In this document: positions 35,208-44,216 of the stretch, one piece after another
Layout: each line of letters begins with the position of its first letter
Numbering within the stretch: the first letter of the stretch is position 1
NCBI GenBank assembly: GCA_007136405.1
Contig: SLHA01000048.1
Location: 1-64,000 of the forward strand
Origin: Candidatus Latescibacterota bacterium
Lineage (GTDB): Bacteria; Latescibacterota; UBA2968; UBA8231
DNA: 64,000 bases
Direction: 5' to 3'
Translations under genes and position numbers: made by a program
The notes under the pieces: model-generated
Seen by the model: only the letters and a program-made list of their open reading frames with translations
The model's database searches: none
What the model was told of the DNA's origin: nothing

Positions 35208-36908
35208 TCAAAATGACAAACGGATGCCCATACTGTTGAAATCAGTGACTTTGAGCTTGATACTGTCCGTCAAACGATATCCGACCGAAAAAGCATGATT
35301 CCCCGACGTTTTCAGTATGCCCACCATATCATACCTGCCGTAACCGGTGTTGTACTTGAGCATGAAGAAAGGATCCTGCGCATCCGCCGACCATTGCCAA
35401 CCCGCACCCAGCCAGAGTCGTGAAAGATAGGAGCGCTGCATATCATAGGCGCCCCAGACGGATCCCTTTTCCGGCACCGAGCCTCGCCCTACGGTCAACT
35501 CTGCCCCCGCCTGGTAGCGGTACACAGGCGACAGCGTCAACCCCAACGTCGCCTCAACCCTGGATACATGGCTGTGTACGCGCAAGGTGTGCCTGTCACG
35601 TCTTGGTTCAGAGAGAAAGTCGAATTCGTAGACTTCGGAGAATAACTCTTCTAGCCAGATCACCCGGTGGTCCTTGATGTTCTCCACATCAGGACCCCGT
35701 GCCATCACCGGCACGACCATCTCTCGTGCGGTGAAACCACCGTGATTTCCCATCCGAGTGTAGAGGGTTTCAGCGAATTTGGTGGCATCGAAGGAAACCA
35801 CGATTTCACTCGCATTCGGGTTCTTCAAAAACCTGGACACGATGACCGGTGTAGCCGGATAATCGTGGTCGATGGTCAACTCCAGCCATTCATCAGCCGA
35901 ACGATATTCACCACCGTAGCCCAGATCCCCATAGCCCAGGGCATCTCTACCGTTACAGATCAGTCGATATCTGTCTTCGATGCGGTGTACGAACAATTCC
36001 GCTCCCTGGGCAAACCCCTTTACCCAGTTTTCGTCGACACGAAAGAAGGCAAAATCAAGCGGTGTTTCATCCACCATTCGACGGGCGATCTCTTCTTTCC
36101 GGCCGGCATCCTTCAAGTAGAGCAGCGGATACGAAAAAACTTCTATATCTTCAGCGAACAAGTCGTCAACGAGGTCGTAAATTGGGACACCTTCACCAAA
36201 AACCATTCCATGATCGGAGTAGATAATCACGTTTACATCGCAATCCAACCGTTCGATGTACCGCCCGAGGACTCTGTCGAAATTCCTGAGATGCTGAAGA
36301 TAGGATTCTTTGCCTTGCTGATGCCCGTAAATATCGATGGTATACCAGTAAAATTCAAGCACGCGATATTCGTCGAAATATTCTACGGTGTTCATCAACG
36401 CCGGTTCTGCCAGCCCATCGAATGTGGGCAAGCCGTACATCAAGTTGGATCTGGCCAGCCTATGCTTGCTCTTGGCCATCAAGATGAATGTGTTGGTCAT
36501 CTGCAGTGATTCGTAATCTTGGTACATCGGAATATCCCACCCGACGACAAGCCCTTCGCTGACCGATTTCGCGTCACGAATGCTGGAAATCACAAAAGGT
36601 GTTTTGCTGGGGAAGTACGTCAGCCCCTGTCTGATCAACCCCCTCCTGTGGAAATGGTGGTCTATGTTGGGCAGGTTGCCTCTGTCGATCTCTTTCTGCA
36701 TGAGATCGAAGGCCACGGCGTCCACATGGATCAGGATCAGCTTAGGCCCTTGTGCCCTGTCCCGGGCGCTCCCGTGCGCCGCAGGCACGATGAGGCTTAG
36801 CGACAACCCGATGGCCATGAACCACGGAAGGAGCCGCTCGGACAGGTCCGGTCTCTGTACGTCTCGCGGTGCCGCGGAACCGGACTGCTGGTAGGAGGAC
36901 CTGTGCAT
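35208..36908 (-). CDS. Alkaline-phosphatase-superfamily phosphodiesterase with C-terminal beta-barrel-like region
   Basis: 566 aa. A hydrophobic segment at 30-47 (FMAIGLSLSLIVPAAHG) is a signal peptide or anchor. Residues about 55-440 match type I phosphodiesterase/nucleotide pyrophosphatase: ILIHVDAVAFDLM, FPSKTPFVISS, IIYSDHGMVFGEG and MGNHGGFTAREMVVPVMARG (metal Asp/His). The last about 120 residues (SRVEATLGLTLSPVYRYQAG ... TDFNSMGIRLSF) show alternating hydrophobic strands and a terminal Phe, the outer-membrane barrel signature. This is an unusual combination. It is 8 nt after the outer-membrane protein gene, so they are cotranscribed. Confidence 0.78.
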   Translation of the reverse strand: MHRSSYQQSGSAAPRDVQRPDLSERLLPWFMAIGLSLSLIVPAAHGSARDRAQGPKLILIHVDAVAFDLMQKEIDRGNLPNIDHHFHRRGLIRQGLTYFPSKTPFVISSIRDAKSVSEGLVVGWDIPMYQDYESLQMTNTFILMAKSKHRLARSNLMYGLPTFDGLAEPALMNTVEYFDEYRVLEFYWYTIDIYGHQQGKESYLQHLRNFDRVLGRYIERLDCDVNVIIYSDHGMVFGEGVPIYDLVDDLFAEDIEVFSYPLLYLKDAGRKEEIARRMVDETPLDFAFFRVDENWVKGFAQGAELFVHRIEDRYRLICNGRDALGYGDLGYGGEYRSADEWLELTIDHDYPATPVIVSRFLKNPNASEIVVSFDATKFAETLYTRMGNHGGFTAREMVVPVMARGPDVENIKDHRVIWLEELFSEVYEFDFLSEPRRDRHTLRVHSHVSRVEATLGLTLSPVYRYQAGAELTVGRGSVPEKGSVWGAYDMQRSYLSRLWLGAGWQWSADAQDPFFMLKYNTGYGRYDMVGILKTSGNHAFSVGYRLTDSIKLKVTDFNSMGIRLSF

Positions 36909-36916
36909 AGGCTGTG

Positions 36917-37438
36917 TTATTCGAACAGGACGACACTCAACCCTGCGGCTGGCCGGAAGTGATGGCTGTTGTCGACATAGGTCCAGCGCGCTTCGACGAA
37001 CCAGCGCAACAACCGTTCAGGCCGGCGGACGCCTGTCTGCTGCAACCGGAGGAAAAGGTTGTATCCGACCTGGATGCCCTGTTTGCCGAAACGGGCGCCG
37101 TCGGCGACAGTGAGTCCCACACCGCGCCAAAGCAATGGTCTTCTGACCATCATGTCCGCATTGGCCTGCCAGTACAGGCTGTCGCCGAGGAACAGTTCAA
37201 CGGCCGGAGAAAAAACGCGTAATCCACCTATGGGCAAGAGGCTGTGAAGGCCAACCCCCGGAGCATCCGCCTGGTAATCATATGCCCCATGTACACCGAT
37301 GGCCGGTGCCATGGCCCGCCGATCGCTCCTTCCCGAAGCGATCAGAGGGCGCACTTCCCGACTCCATGCCGCATCAGCCGGGCGTGCGCACAGGGCGGAC
37401 CATCCGATCACGATGTACAGGAGCAGACCCAGCGACAT
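36917..37438 (-). CDS. Small outer-membrane beta-barrel-like protein
   Basis: 173 aa from ATG 37438. Signal peptide MSLGLLLYIVIGWSALCA ending ARPADAAWS. The mature part has strand pairs of barrel type (SLYWQANADMMVRR, IQVGYNLFLRLQQTGV, WFVEARWTYVDNS) and ends GLSVVLFE. It is immediately upstream of the phosphodiesterase with barrel-like tail, which suggests a shared outer-membrane complex. Not assigned to a named family. The leader has stacked hairpins that could hide the RBS. Confidence 0.68.
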   Translation of the reverse strand: MSLGLLLYIVIGWSALCARPADAAWSREVRPLIASGRSDRRAMAPAIGVHGAYDYQADAPGVGLHSLLPIGGLRVFSPAVELFLGDSLYWQANADMMVRRPLLWRGVGLTVADGARFGKQGIQVGYNLFLRLQQTGVRRPERLLRWFVEARWTYVDNSHHFRPAAGLSVVLFE

Positions 37439-37779
37439 ACGGAACCCCGCTCGGCCGGGGGTAACAGATCTCCGAGCCGGGCAGCCCCAGCTTGGGGTGA
37501 CTCCAGGGGCTGCCGTGGTGTGGCAACAACCGTTGAACGCCTCGACGCCCGCAAGTACCGCCTTCAGGACGATCGGGACACCCGCCTGGTTTCCCACGCA
37601 ACCTCTCCAAGATCTCAGCATGCCGCCATGTACCCGGGAATCCTTGTCATCGACAAGACTCATCATGCACCATCGTACGGTGAGCCGACGATCCGCCTTG
37701 CGACCGGAATACAGATGGACAGCCCGTTGGCCCGGCGTATAAGGCATGGATGTGCCATGATGTCATCGGATGACGACTA
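37439..37779. other. Structured leader between tRNA-Lys and the outer-membrane protein gene
   Basis: 341 nt with no gene supported. CCCCG/CGGGG (37445-37460) lies over the RBS of the downstream gene on the minus strand. GCAGCCCC (37481-37488) can pair with GGGGCTGC (37506-37513) or alternatively CCCC with the nearby GGGG (37485-37497), so two exclusive hairpins exist. No known riboswitch motif recognised. Confidence 0.4.
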
Positions 37780-37855
37780 TGGCGAGCCCGGCGGGAATCG
37801 AACCCGCGACCAACGGATTAAAAGTCCGCTGCTCTACCAGCTGAGCTACGGGCTC
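37780..37855 (-). tRNA. tRNA-Lys (anticodon TTT)
   Basis: Acceptor GAGCCCG pairs with CGGGCTC; D-arm AGCTCAGCTGGTAGAGC; anticodon loop CTTTTAA; T-arm GCGGG-TTCGATT-CCCGC; CCA encoded at 37782-37780. Confidence 0.95.
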
Positions 37856-37923
37856 ACACGGAGGGAGGAATCTGCACGATAAAAACAGGGAACTGGACGC
37901 CGGCACCCTGCAGGCAGCTTTTT

Positions 37924-37952
37924 AACATACGGGCCGGATACCGCTGCGTCAA
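37924..37952 (-). promoter_or_regulatory. Candidate promoter for tRNA-Lys
   Basis: Minus strand TTGACG (37952-37947), 17-nt spacer, TATGTT (37929-37924), about 70 nt before the mature tRNA. Confidence 0.5.
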
Positions 37953-38087
37953 CATCAGGCGATCATCTCGACAAGCTCGCCACTGACAGTTACGAATTGG
38001 GCGAGGCCTGACAACTTGTGGTCACCCAGCTCCCAACCTATGCTCTTGATCCCGGACGTGGCGCCAACCCGAACGCGGAGAAGAGGA

Positions 38088-38903
38088 ATGTATGCGCAGT
38101 CGTACGACGGTAGTGGCAGGAAGATCATGTGGCAGGAAATGTGGCGTCAGGAATTCCTCGACGCTCTGGAACTTGCCCCCGTGGTTATCGTCCCGGTAGG
38201 TTCGGTGGAGCAGCATGGGCCGCACTGCCCCATGGATGTGGATATTTCGGCACCTTTCTACATGGCGGCTGCGGTCGCACGACGGGTGGATGAGTTTCCC
38301 GTAATCGTGGCCCCACCGGTGTGGTCGGGCCTGGCCCACTACAATATGGGCTTCCCGGGTACCATCAGCGTGCGCCTGGAGACCTTTCAGATGCTGCTGG
38401 CCGATATCGTCCGGAGCATTCACGCCAATGGCTTCGAACGGATCGTCTGCCTCAATGGCCACGGTGGCAACTTCGGACCGAGCCGTGCCGTGTGCTGGGA
38501 ACTGGCCAGGGAAGACATCTTTTCCCTGCACTTCAACTGGTGGAATATGGTCAGCGAGGAACTGCGGGCCTGGGGCGAGTCCGATACCGGCGTGGGGCAC
38601 GGAGGCGAATGGGAGACCTCCGTGCAGTTGCATCTGCGGGGCCATATGGTGGACTGGCAGCATGCCGTGCGCGATGAAACGGGGACTCAGCCGTTCTCCG
38701 CCGAAGCGTCCTTCGCCGAATTTGCCGAACGCCGGCGCGACACGGTGAACAACACCGGGGTCATGGGCGATGCGTTGGCTGCCACGGCAGAAAAGGGCAG
38801 ACGGATCTTCGACCTGGCGTGCCAGCGCCTGGAAAAGCTGGTGCGCGAATACCATGAGTTACCGGTACGCCACTACCGCGAGTTCGGCAGTCACTGTCCC
38901 TGA
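38088..38903 (+). CDS. Creatininase-family amidohydrolase (first of two)
   Basis: 271 aa from ATG 38088. The creatininase/MftE-type metal motifs are complete: VPVGSVEQHGPHCPMDVD (Glu, His, Asp), CLNGHGGN and GVGHGGEWETSVQL. Enzymes of this family cleave cyclic amides such as creatinine or formamidopyrimidines, and many members have unknown substrates. It borders the sugar-acid type cluster that follows, with the enolase genes converging on it. It has a long tail (RRIFDLACQRLEKLVREYHE). Confidence 0.87.
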   Translation: MYAQSYDGSGRKIMWQEMWRQEFLDALELAPVVIVPVGSVEQHGPHCPMDVDISAPFYMAAAVARRVDEFPVIVAPPVWSGLAHYNMGFPGTISVRLETFQMLLADIVRSIHANGFERIVCLNGHGGNFGPSRAVCWELAREDIFSLHFNWWNMVSEELRAWGESDTGVGHGGEWETSVQLHLRGHMVDWQHAVRDETGTQPFSAEASFAEFAERRRDTVNNTGVMGDALAATAEKGRRIFDLACQRLEKLVREYHELPVRHYREFGSHCP

Positions 38904-39068
38904 GCGGTGCAGGCCGGAGCAGGTGCACTCCGTTGCCGGCGAGCTACCGGCCCATGCGTGTCCTTTGTGCGCCCCCCCGCCGGTGTCCGCAAGCAACCGG
39001 CCCTCCGCCCGATCCCGCTCACTGCTGCCGGCGAGCGCAGACGCGGAGGGCCGTTGGGTCGCCGCACA

Positions 39069-40079
39069 TCATCCCACCCGGTAGTGCTCGACGGCATCCA
39101 TATCCAGTTCGACACCCAGTCCAGGCCTGTCCGGCACCTCTACAAAGCCGTCCTTCGGTATCAAGGCGCCACCGATGAGGTCATTCTCCCGCGTGAAGTG
39201 CAGGACATCCGACGGGATGGTGGCGTTGCGCACCACCGCATGCACGTGGGTGCCATAGGCCCCCGAAACGCCCAGCCCCAACCCGACAACCTGCAACCAG
39301 ACCGGCAGACCGGCGGCTTCGGCCATGCCGGCGTTGATCAACACGGTTTCCACGCTGCCGCCGGTATTGAACATGTCGGCAGCTTCGGCCCGGATAGCGC
39401 TCATGATCTGGCGCGAATCGTACAGATGCGGCGCCAGAGCGATGCGCGTATGGCGGCGAAAATCCCGGTACTGGTGCCAGCCGGGCAGATACTGAAAAGG
39501 ATCCTCGAAGGCCTGCACGTTGTACTTTTCCAGCTGCCCCGCCAGACGCAGACTGGTCTGCAGATCGCCGAAGGTGAAGTTGGGATCGACGATGATGCCG
39601 TAGTCCGGTCCGGCCGCCTTGGTCATCAGTGCGACGGTCTCGACGATATTCCAGGGCCGTGCCTTCAGTTTGTGCGTCCGGTACCCCTGACGCGCCCCCT
39701 CTTCCGCCATGGCGGCAAACTGGGCCGGTTCCAGCGGGGGCGACCAGTAGCCCACCGGGACACGATCCCAGTGTCTTGTACCCATCAGGCGGTACGCCGG
39801 TACGCCCAGCGCCTTGCCGGCAATGTCGAACAACGCCATGGCCATGGCGCCGCCCATGCTGGTCAGGTTCTGCGCCAGAGGATCCGCGTCCAGCCAGCGG
39901 TCGGCCAGATCGTCCAGGCGCTGGCCGCGCCCCCCCTCTCCGAACCCGGTGATGCCCTCGTCGGTGTGTACGCGGATAATGGGTATGGGACGTTCGCGAA
40001 AATCATCCGGCCGGCTCTGCTGAATGGCCGGAATATGCGGAACAGCGGTGATGAACTGCTCGATGCGGGTGATCTTCAT
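39069..40079 (-). CDS. Enolase-superfamily dehydratase/racemase (mandelate racemase-like), copy 1
   Basis: 336 aa, capping domain plus TIM barrel. The KxK base motif is seen as THKLKARPW, then metal ligands Asp in GIIVDPNFTFGD and Glu in QAFEDPFQYL. The third ligand position reads RIALAPHLYDS, with no obvious Glu/Asp/Asn, which is unusual. A later conserved-looking His is in YGTHVHAVVRN. Likely acts on an acid sugar or related carboxylate. Last gene of a four-gene minus-strand series. Confidence 0.84.
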   Translation of the reverse strand: MKITRIEQFITAVPHIPAIQQSRPDDFRERPIPIIRVHTDEGITGFGEGGRGQRLDDLADRWLDADPLAQNLTSMGGAMAMALFDIAGKALGVPAYRLMGTRHWDRVPVGYWSPPLEPAQFAAMAEEGARQGYRTHKLKARPWNIVETVALMTKAAGPDYGIIVDPNFTFGDLQTSLRLAGQLEKYNVQAFEDPFQYLPGWHQYRDFRRHTRIALAPHLYDSRQIMSAIRAEAADMFNTGGSVETVLINAGMAEAAGLPVWLQVVGLGLGVSGAYGTHVHAVVRNATIPSDVLHFTRENDLIGGALIPKDGFVEVPDRPGLGVELDMDAVEHYRVG

Positions 40080-40297
40080 GATAGGGTTGTCCTGTCATTC
40101 CAATGAGCACTCGTTCCGGTAATGATACAGACGGCGCTGTGTCGGCAGCATATCAACGGCCGGCCTGCCGTCCCTCGGTATGTTAGGATCCAACGTTGCC
40201 GCGACACGGCCCCAGCCCCGCGTGTCGACCTCAGTGCCGCATTCGTTCCAGGCGGCTGAGTCACCGCGGGGGCAGAGGCGCAGACCGCGACTTCCGG

Positions 40298-41536
40298 TCA
40301 CCGCGTGGCCTGGTAATAGCGTCGAAAGGCACGGGCTTCCAGACCGCGCGGATTGAGCTTCACGCCGACTCCGGGGTCCTTTGGAACCGGCAGGATCCCG
40401 TCCCGGGCGATCACCGGCTCCGGATCCTCCAGGATCTCCCCGGCCAACGCCTCCTCCGCCTCATTGCCCACGGTTTCCAGTATGTGCCCGTTGCGGATGC
40501 TGCACATGGCCTGGAGTCCCTGGGCCACGGCTAGCGGGCCGTTGGGATTGTGTGGCGCCATGGCCACATTGTGGCTGGCCGCCAACGCCGCCAGCTCGTG
40601 AAACTGTCCGTACCCGCCGCAGTTGCCCAGATCCGGCTGGAAGATGTCGACGGCACGTCCGGTGACCATACTGGTCATATTGCTGTCGTACACCGTGGCG
40701 GTACGTTCACCGCCGCTCAGGCGCGGGCCGCCGCAGGCATACGATGCTTCCCTGAGCTGCCTCAACCCCGCGATATCCTCCGGCGGCACCGGCTCCTCGA
40801 TCAGATCCACCAGCCCCTTCAGGCGGTGAACCAGCTGTACGGCCGTAGCCGCGCTCAGACGGGCATGGCAGTCGACCCATATCTCCATCGCATCACCGTG
40901 GACCTTTCGAGCCTGGGCGAAAAAGCCGATCACCTGGCTGATGATCCGCGCGTCCGTCCATTGGTGCTCGTTGTGACTGCCGTCAACCAGGCCCTTGGTG
41001 CCGGAATACGCGGCTCCGTCGATATGGTATTCGGCTCCATCCTGCGAGACCCGCTGCACCTGGCCGTAGTACACCGGCAGGGTGGTCTTGGCCACGCGGT
41101 AGCCCCGTTGCCGGGCCGCACCGATGTTGGCGGCGAACTCGTCCGGACTGCTGCCCCCGGGTACGTGGCAGTAGACCGGCACCTGGTCAAAGGTGGGACC
41201 ACCGAACAATTCATGGATGGGCCGGCCCAATTCCTTGCCCTTGATATCCCACATGGCCATCTCGATGGCACTGATGGCCGAAACCGCTACGGTGCCGATG
41301 GTCCACTGGTTGTCACGATACATCCGCTCGAAATGCAGCGCCGGCCGGCGGGGGTCTGTACCGATCAGGCCAATGTTCTCCGTCAGGTTGCGGATGCCCT
41401 GCAGCGTTGCATCATCGAAACGCTTGGTGACGACCTCGGAGATGCCGGTAATGCCCGCATCCGTGTGGATCTGGGTGATGATCAGGTTGCGAAAATTCGC
41501 ATCGATCAGCCGCGCATCGACTGCTGTGATCTTCAT
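40298..41536 (-). CDS. Enolase-superfamily sugar acid dehydratase, copy 2 (galactonate/mannonate dehydratase-like)
   Basis: 412 aa from ATG 41536 (GAGAAAGG before it). Metal triad Asp (EIWVDCHARL), Glu (LIEEPVPPED) and Glu (LSGGERTATV) is intact. FQPDLGNCGGY and MAPHNPNGPLA give the Asp-His dyad of the glucarate/galactonate-type enzymes. Predicted to remove water from a sugar acid to give a 2-keto-3-deoxy acid. An Asn/His-rich insert (GSHNEHQW) is longer than in the mandelate racemase core. It sits between copy 1 and the Gfo/Idh/MocA gene. Confidence 0.87.
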   Translation of the reverse strand: MKITAVDARLIDANFRNLIITQIHTDAGITGISEVVTKRFDDATLQGIRNLTENIGLIGTDPRRPALHFERMYRDNQWTIGTVAVSAISAIEMAMWDIKGKELGRPIHELFGGPTFDQVPVYCHVPGGSSPDEFAANIGAARQRGYRVAKTTLPVYYGQVQRVSQDGAEYHIDGAAYSGTKGLVDGSHNEHQWTDARIISQVIGFFAQARKVHGDAMEIWVDCHARLSAATAVQLVHRLKGLVDLIEEPVPPEDIAGLRQLREASYACGGPRLSGGERTATVYDSNMTSMVTGRAVDIFQPDLGNCGGYGQFHELAALAASHNVAMAPHNPNGPLAVAQGLQAMCSIRNGHILETVGNEAEEALAGEILEDPEPVIARDGILPVPKDPGVGVKLNPRGLEARAFRRYYQATR

Positions 41537-41621
41537 GCTCTGCCTTTCTCCGCCAGAAGCCGGGCTGCTGGCGCGCAGGTTGATATGCCGGATCCGGCGT
41601 CCGCTGGCACGGCGGCGGAAA

Positions 41622-42614
41622 TCAGCGATTGATGTCCACTTCCACCGGCACGCCCTCCCGGGCCGACCGGTAGATATGTTCGAGCAGGGCGACGGTGCGG
41701 CGCCCTTCGCGGCCGTCGACGCGCACCGGCACCCCCTGGTTGACGGCGCGCACCATGTCTTCCATGGCGCTATGCACCGGATTATCCACTTGCTGCAGCC
41801 TGTCCTCCAGCTCTTCGCCGAAGACCCGCATGGTCCCGTCCAGGGCGGCATCGATGAGCACGGCGCCTTCCGTACCGTGCACTTCGGCAGCGAAGTAGAC
41901 ACTGGTCGGAAAGGTGGTGGTTCCGACGATGGTGCCTGTGGCTCCACTGGGAAAACTCAGCAGGACAGCGCCCACGTCCTCGGTCTCGATCTGGTGCGAC
42001 ATGATGGCGGTCTCGGCGTACAACCGCCGCGGATCGCCCATGAACCACAACAGCAGGTCCAGCAGGTGCGATCCCTGGTTGGCCAGTGAGCCACCGCCGT
42101 CCATGGCCCAGGTGCCGCGCCAGCCGTCATTGTGGTCATAGTAATCCTGCGAGCGGAACCACTTGAACCGTACCTCACCGATGATCGGCTGTCCCAGCCA
42201 ACCCTGTCGCATGGCTTCGGCCACACGCACGTTGTTGTCGACGTACCGGCTCTGATAGTCCACGCCCAGGATCACACCGGCCTCGTCCGCGGCCTGGATC
42301 AGCCGGTCACAGGCGGCAGTGGTCACATCCATGGGCTTGGTGGTCAACACGTGCTTGCCGGCTCGGGCAGCCCGCACCCCCACTTCGGCGTGCACCCCGC
42401 TCGGGGTCATCACCATGACCACATCCACGTCGTCCCGGGTCAGGGCGTCTTCCAGACGGGTGGACCAGTCGCAATCCAGCTCTGCGGCCACCTCACGGGC
42501 CAGATCCTCCTTCAAGTCGACCACGATCCGCAATTCGGCGCCTTCGGTCTGATGCTGGATCTGGCGGGCACGACTGCGTCCCATACCCAGACCGATCACG
42601 GCAAATCCTGTCAT
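41622..42614 (-). CDS. Gfo/Idh/MocA-family NAD(P)-dependent oxidoreductase
   Basis: 330 aa. Rossmann motif GLGMGRSRARQ near the start, then VMTPSGVHAEVGVRAARAGK and the catalytic Lys in TTKPMDVTT. The C-terminal domain has NQGSHLLDLLLWFMGDP with the conserved His/Asp. Oxidises a sugar, inositol or related alcohol. RBS GAGGAG. Together with the isomerase gene upstream and the dehydratases downstream it outlines a catabolic module. Confidence 0.9.
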   Translation of the reverse strand: MTGFAVIGLGMGRSRARQIQHQTEGAELRIVVDLKEDLAREVAAELDCDWSTRLEDALTRDDVDVVMVMTPSGVHAEVGVRAARAGKHVLTTKPMDVTTAACDRLIQAADEAGVILGVDYQSRYVDNNVRVAEAMRQGWLGQPIIGEVRFKWFRSQDYYDHNDGWRGTWAMDGGGSLANQGSHLLDLLLWFMGDPRRLYAETAIMSHQIETEDVGAVLLSFPSGATGTIVGTTTFPTSVYFAAEVHGTEGAVLIDAALDGTMRVFGEELEDRLQQVDNPVHSAMEDMVRAVNQGVPVRVDGREGRRTVALLEHIYRSAREGVPVEVDINR

Positions 42615-42805
42615 CTGTTACTCCTCTCATCGTTTGAGGACCGTCGCCGGTGCGAACGACCCGGGGTTTCCTGTCCTGGTAGAGGACGGTGGTCCACCGG
42701 GGATAGCCATCACTGGCGACCTCCGCACATGCGCTCCAAGCAAGGGAAAGACGCCACAACCAGGGGATACGCGCCACACCCACCGCCGGCAGTCGGCCGC
42801 TGCGT

Positions 42806-43672
42806 TCACCGTCCGTCGATGAACTGATCGATATAGTCCCGCGACCGCAGGATGCCCTCCTGCTGCAACTCCGGTGTAGCCCAATAGTAGTGATCCTCGA
42901 GTTCGATGCTGAGCACGCCATCATAACCGGCATCCTGCAGACGGTGCAGCACGGCCACCCACTCCACCTCCCCCTCTCCGGGGATGGTATACCGCCACCA
43001 TCCTTCACCGCACACATAAGCCCGGCCGAACGACTCCCCGGCGATACCCATCTCGTACAGCTTTTCTGCCTGGATCTCGGCATCTTTCAGATGCACATGG
43101 CGGACGCGGTCGCCGAACTCCTGAAGAACTCGCAGGTAGTCGATCTGCAGACGCACGAAGTGCGACGGATCGTAGCAGATGCCCAGGTTCGGTGAGGGTA
43201 TGGCCGCGAAGATGCGCCGCAACGTCTCCGGTGAACAGCCCAGGTTGCCGTAGAAGGGACGGGGACCGGGCCACGGTTCGATGGCGATCTGCACGTTGCA
43301 TTGTTCGGCATGCTCCACGACCTCCGGATAGACCTGGGTGAAGATCTGGAAGGTCTTTTCCCGAGGTTGCGCCGGGTCATCCGGAGCCAGCACGGCGAAA
43401 TACGTACTGCCGCCGTGTTCGGCGATGGCCGAGAGGTCTGCTTTCAAGCTGTCCAGCCCCTCCTGGCGCCTGCCGGCATCCGCACTCAACAAGCCAGGCG
43501 CCCGGCCGTCACAGGTGCCTATGGCCACTCCCGCCTGCCTGCAGGTGGCGGCTATGGCCGCGCTCAGCGGCGGTGTATCGACGGCTTGCAGTCCATTGTC
43601 GGCCAGCCACTCCACATACGCCTCAAAACCCAGGTCACGCGCAAACGGCGGCATGCGTGTTCCGATGATCAT
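42806..43672 (-). CDS. Sugar phosphate isomerase/epimerase-like TIM barrel (second copy of fold)
   Basis: 288 aa from ATG 43672 (GAGAGG before it). Metal or substrate positions: IAIEPWPGPRPF (Glu), ICYDPSHFVRL (Asp, His), VRHVHLKDAEI (His, Asp) and GVLSIELEDHYYW (Glu). Fits xylose isomerase-like or inosose-processing enzymes. First of the minus-strand series that continues with Gfo/Idh/MocA and two enolase-type genes, hence a likely isomerisation step on the same substrate. Confidence 0.86.
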   Translation of the reverse strand: MIIGTRMPPFARDLGFEAYVEWLADNGLQAVDTPPLSAAIAATCRQAGVAIGTCDGRAPGLLSADAGRRQEGLDSLKADLSAIAEHGGSTYFAVLAPDDPAQPREKTFQIFTQVYPEVVEHAEQCNVQIAIEPWPGPRPFYGNLGCSPETLRRIFAAIPSPNLGICYDPSHFVRLQIDYLRVLQEFGDRVRHVHLKDAEIQAEKLYEMGIAGESFGRAYVCGEGWWRYTIPGEGEVEWVAVLHRLQDAGYDGVLSIELEDHYYWATPELQQEGILRSRDYIDQFIDGR

Positions 43673-44216
43673 GGGATCCTCTCTTGAATGGAAGGTCTGA
43701 GCATTCAACCTTGGAGTAAACAGCGTTCACCAGCGATACCGCGTCAAGGCATAGGTGACGAATCCAATACCGCCAGCCGAGGGACAGGGGGCCAGCCGTC
43801 ATGAAAGCCAGCCGCAGGCGATGCCGGCGCACGGCTGCCGGCCGTGCCACCGCACCGTGGTGCCGGCAGTGCCGGCAGACGGGCGGGGTCAACCCCGGCG
43901 AGCTTCTTTGAGACCAACCACGCCTGGCGCTCCCCTGGCGGAAGTAGTCCGGCCAACGGCCGGGGAGTGCTTGACACCTGACGCCGCCGCAGATTGCTTG
44001 TGGGGCGATGTCCCGGTATTCGCGCTGGCCCGATCAGGCAGGGAATGCATGCTATGCGGCAACCGGTCGTTCGCGTGCAGCCGATGCCAACGCCGGATCC
44101 CGTATCAGCGAACGGTTACATCGACCTTGTGAAACATGACGGGTCAGCATGGCACCCGTACCACACGCACCGCTCTACAGCGGCCCACACCCGCCCTTTC
44201 AGGAAAGGCCATCGAC
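43673..44216. other. Divergent GC-rich intergenic region of the catabolic cluster
   Basis: 544 nt between the isomerase-like gene (minus) and the second creatininase gene (plus). GC-rich repeats of CCGGC type occur near 43825-43880. A TTGACA at about 43972 lacks a convincing -10. The open plus frame here with two CxxC pairs has no RBS and is not called. Confidence 0.35.

Noticed and set aside
43755-44132. 125-codon plus-strand frame with two CxxC pairs upstream of the second creatininase gene
   Set aside because: No RBS, low-complexity Pro/Arg-rich sequence typical of chance frames in GC-rich DNA.
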